Part shown: one piece after another, positions 62,949 to 64,000 of the stretch
Numbering within the stretch: the stretch's first letter is position 1
Layout of the letters: each line of letters opens with the position of its first letter
From: Sphingomonas sp.
GTDB taxonomy: Bacteria; Pseudomonadota; Alphaproteobacteria; Sphingomonadales; Sphingomonadaceae
Assembly: GCA_017418975.1 (NCBI GenBank)
Contig: JAFOMG010000030.1
Location: 166,450 to 230,449 of the forward strand
Direction: 5' to 3'
DNA length: 64,000 nt
Program-made: the position numbers and the translations under genes
Notes under the pieces: generated by a model
Databases searched by the model: none
Seen by the model: only the letters and a program-made list of their open reading frames with translations
What the model was told of the DNA's origin: nothing

Positions 62949-63403
62949 CCGATATCCGCGAAGGCGGGCTCGACGATGCGCGCGTCCGCGCGCTGCTCGA
63001 AGTGCATTTCGCCGGCATGCTGGCCAATTCGCCCAAGGACAGCACGCATTTCCTCGACTTCTCCGGTCTGGCCGGGCCCGACGTGACCTTCTGGACCGTG
63101 TGGGACGGCGACGACCTGCTGGGCTGCGGCGCGCTGCGCGAGCTCGATCCGGAGCATGGCGAGATCAAGTCGATGCGCACCGCCTCGGAGCATCTGCGCC
63201 GCGGCACCGGGGCCAGGCTGGTCGCGCATATCCTGGGCACCGCCCGTTCGCGGGGCTATCGGCGCGTGAGCCTGGAGACGGGATCGGGCGAGGCCTTCGA
63301 TGCCGCCCATGCGCTCTACCGCCAGTTCGGCTTCACCGAATGCGGGCCGTTCGGCGACTATCGCGAGGACCCGTTCAGCCGGTTCCTGTCGCGCGTGGTA
63401 TAG
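62945..63403 (+). CDS. GNAT acetyltransferase
   Basis: A 152-residue N-acetyltransferase: motif A LRRGTGARLVAHILGTARSRGYRRVSLETGSG, then the Tyr in ALYRQFGFTECGPFG. The preceding VWDGDDLLGCGALRELDPEHGEIKSMRT is the beta-strand pair before it. Overlaps the upstream gene by four bases. Substrate unknown. Confidence 0.87.
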   Translation: MTDIREGGLDDARVRALLEVHFAGMLANSPKDSTHFLDFSGLAGPDVTFWTVWDGDDLLGCGALRELDPEHGEIKSMRTASEHLRRGTGARLVAHILGTARSRGYRRVSLETGSGEAFDAAHALYRQFGFTECGPFGDYREDPFSRFLSRVV

Positions 63404-63430
63404 GCCGCGGCGTCGGGGTCCGGCGCCGGA

Positions 63431-64000
63431 TCAGTGCAGCACCAGCTGGGCGACCGGCAGGACGGGCGTGACATAGGCCGCCCGCTCCGCCTCGATCGCC
63501 TCGACATGGGCAAGGCGGTTGTGGAGCGCGCCGGGGTCGGGAAGCAGCGGCACCTTCGCCGCGCCGGCGCGGCGCGGGCGGATCGGCGGCACCGCGCGGC
63601 GGGCATCGTCGGCCATTATTTCGAAACGCGGCGCCTCGGCGGCGATCCCGGTGAGCAGCCTGGTCGCCTGCCGGGCGGTCTGGCGGACGCACTCCTTGGT
63701 GGCGCCGGTGTCGAGGGAAACCTCGTCGAGCGTGGCGCCGTCGAAGACGCGGCGCGCGACGATCTCGCGGTCGCGGCGCAGCCTGGCCTCGAGCTGCTCC
63801 AGCTCGGCGGGATCGGCCCGCTTGAAGCGTGGCCCCTCGCCACGAACCCTCGCCCCGGTGCGCGGACGGCGGCGGAGTGCCTCGACGCCGACCTTGCGGA
63901 GCTGGTCGACATAGGCGTCGATGAGCTGGGAGACGGCGCCCTCGGCGAGATAGTCGGAAGCGGCGGCCTCGGTGCGGGCGACGGCATCCTCGTCCTCGAT
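63431..64000 (-). CDS. Unidentified protein with sigma-region-4-like helix-turn-helix (5' partial)
   Basis: The frame is open from the right edge (190 codons) to a TGA at 63431-63433, so the start lies beyond the window. Seen: an acidic N-terminal piece (EAAASDYLAEGAVSQLIDAYVDQLRKVG), a helix-turn-helix-like stretch (ARRVFDGATLDEVSLDTG then ATKECVRQTARQATRLL) of the sigma region 4 pattern, and a Pro/Arg-rich C-terminal half (PPIRPRRAGAAKVPLLPD). No sigma region 2 is in view, so I do not call it a sigma factor. Confidence 0.6.
   Translation of the reverse strand: MEDEDAVARTEAAASDYLAEGAVSQLIDAYVDQLRKVGVEALRRRPRTGARVRGEGPRFKRADPAELEQLEARLRRDREIVARRVFDGATLDEVSLDTGATKECVRQTARQATRLLTGIAAEAPRFEIMADDARRAVPPIRPRRAGAAKVPLLPDPGALHNRLAHVEAIEAERAAYVTPVLPVAQLVLH

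Overview
The window is a high-GC, gene-dense stretch of alphaproteobacterial chromosome, most likely from a Sphingomonas-type member of the Sphingomonadaceae. This is inferred from the GapR (DUF2312) protein, the cysteine-free L36, the short IspG, the ruvC-ruvA-ruvB-ybgC-tolQRAB-pal order, the TonB receptor with an IVVTG box and the many M61 peptidase and TonB-type genes. No prophage, insertion sequence, CRISPR array, rRNA or tRNA was seen. Two features look laterally mobile or repeat-derived: an endonuclease cassette bounded by inverted repeats at 6816-7256, and a family of extragenic palindromes.

Layout. 1-6809: the tail of an unidentified gene, a 922-residue TonB-dependent receptor with its own terminator, an HD-domain protein, a LytS/LytTR two-component pair and a PEP mutase-like enzyme. 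6816-16574: the DUF559 cassette, DUF3297, a cNMP/Trx/TrxR-like fusion, a Tyr-rich exported protein, an EVE protein, a CE12-type esterase, two unknown exported proteins, typA, an FMN reductase, an AraC regulator and a VOC protein. 16581-28848: an M61 peptidase, a lipoprotein, a telA operon, an Rrf2/methyltransferase divergent pair, CysQ-PmbA, UbiA, an EF-hand protein, RsmE and an ICMT-like membrane protein. 28986-37220: a second M61 peptidase, ppa, membrane proteins, a TfoX-like protein, GNAT and DMT exporter genes downstream of a VapBC-type pair, and ispG. 37324-44693: two acyltransferase-3 paralogues around a LytTR regulator, an S1/P1 nuclease, an SPFH operon with very small overlapping genes, and a beta-lactamase-fold hydrolase.

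44827-55707 is the envelope and recombination core, read mainly on the minus strand: yebC, ruvC, ruvA, ruvB, ybgC, tolQ, tolR, tolA, tolB, pal. Plus-strand genes interrupt it twice, which splits ruvC from ruvA and ruvA from ruvB. 55872-64000 holds gapR, an SGNH hydrolase, DUF1244, pyruvate kinase, a HAD phosphatase, rpmJ (41 codons), a DUF4136 lipoprotein overlapping an M14 carboxypeptidase, a protein with three TonB-C-like modules, a GNAT enzyme, and a gene with a sigma-region-4-like helix-turn-helix that runs off the right edge.

How the parts relate. Overlapping stops and starts (ATGA, TGATG, TAATG) mark many translationally coupled pairs. The Tol-Pal proteins keep the outer membrane attached, and TonB-dependent uptake through the receptor would need a TonB not seen here. 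The strongest candidates for something undescribed are the palindrome-bounded DUF559 cassette, the SPFH / ribbon-helix-helix / tandem mini-membrane-protein operon with CGATAT repeats in its promoter, the typA terminator that contains the next gene's Shine-Dalgarno sequence, and the cysteine-less reductase fusion.
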